Origin: Glandiceps talaboti
Lineage: Eukaryota > Hemichordata > Enteropneusta > Spengelidae
Direction of reading: 5' to 3'
Assembly: GCF_964340395.1 (NCBI RefSeq)
Contig: NC_135569.1
Coordinates: 10,231,540 to 10,295,539 of the forward strand
Length of the DNA stretch: 64,000 bases
Shown here in pieces: positions 63,991-64,000 of the stretch (within the stretch, counting starts at the first letter, position 1; the number at the start of each line of letters is the position of its first letter). The position numbers and the translations under genes were made by a program. The notes beneath the pieces are model-generated. The model was given only the letters and a program-made list of their open reading frames with translations. It had not been told where the DNA came from and made no database searches.

Positions 63991-64000
63991 TAGTAAAATA

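Overview
The window is nuclear DNA of a multicellular animal, most likely an invertebrate. Genes are split into short exons by long AT-rich introns with GT-AG borders, exon junctions fall at conserved phases, and the space between exons is filled with microsatellites, minisatellites and inverted-repeat transposons. I cannot name the phylum from the sequence. I see no rRNA, tRNA, CRISPR or bacterial-style operon.

Layout, all genes on the + strand. (1) 807-7641: the 3' half of a DNA ligase III gene (LIG3), five exons covering the end of the catalytic OB domain, an acidic linker, a PBZ-type C2H2 zinc finger and the C-terminal BRCT domain. (2) 7642-14.9 kb: intergenic, transposon-rich. (3) 15030-21395: GAPDH copy A, nine coding exons, 339 aa, divergent. 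(4) 22.7-30.0 kb: intergenic, the upstream part of a segmental duplication. (5) 30029-41798: GAPDH copy B, nine coding exons, 340 aa, intact frame but with two substitutions in the substrate phosphate site. (6) 42.1-56.1 kb: intergenic, partly homologous to 24.3-30.0 kb. (7) 56138-63867: GAPDH copy C, first five coding exons, consensus-like; the rest lies beyond the window.

The three GAPDH genes share the same intron positions and form a head-to-tail tandem array. B and C are young duplicates that share upstream DNA, an intron-1 CT microsatellite and an old transposon insertion. In exons 1-5, B differs from C by nine amino-acid replacements plus a two-residue insertion against only five silent changes. 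B is the copy departing from the family consensus at most of these sites, which suggests relaxed constraint or a new role for B.

The accessory DNA is organised. One family of fold-back elements begins CAATCTGATTAAAATC and is flanked by 9-bp target duplications (Mutator-like hallmark). A second family of about 1.1 kb has TTA duplications, G-tracts and a decayed protein gene. There is also a 102-bp MITE with perfect 24-bp ends and an 8-bp duplication, and a nest of transposons within transposons in a LIG3 intron. LIG3 also carries a duplicated splice acceptor 75 nt upstream of the exon that precedes the PBZ and BRCT exons; using it would end the protein before both domains. Candidates most worth following are the PBZ finger in LIG3, the altered GAPDH copy B, and the decoy acceptor.
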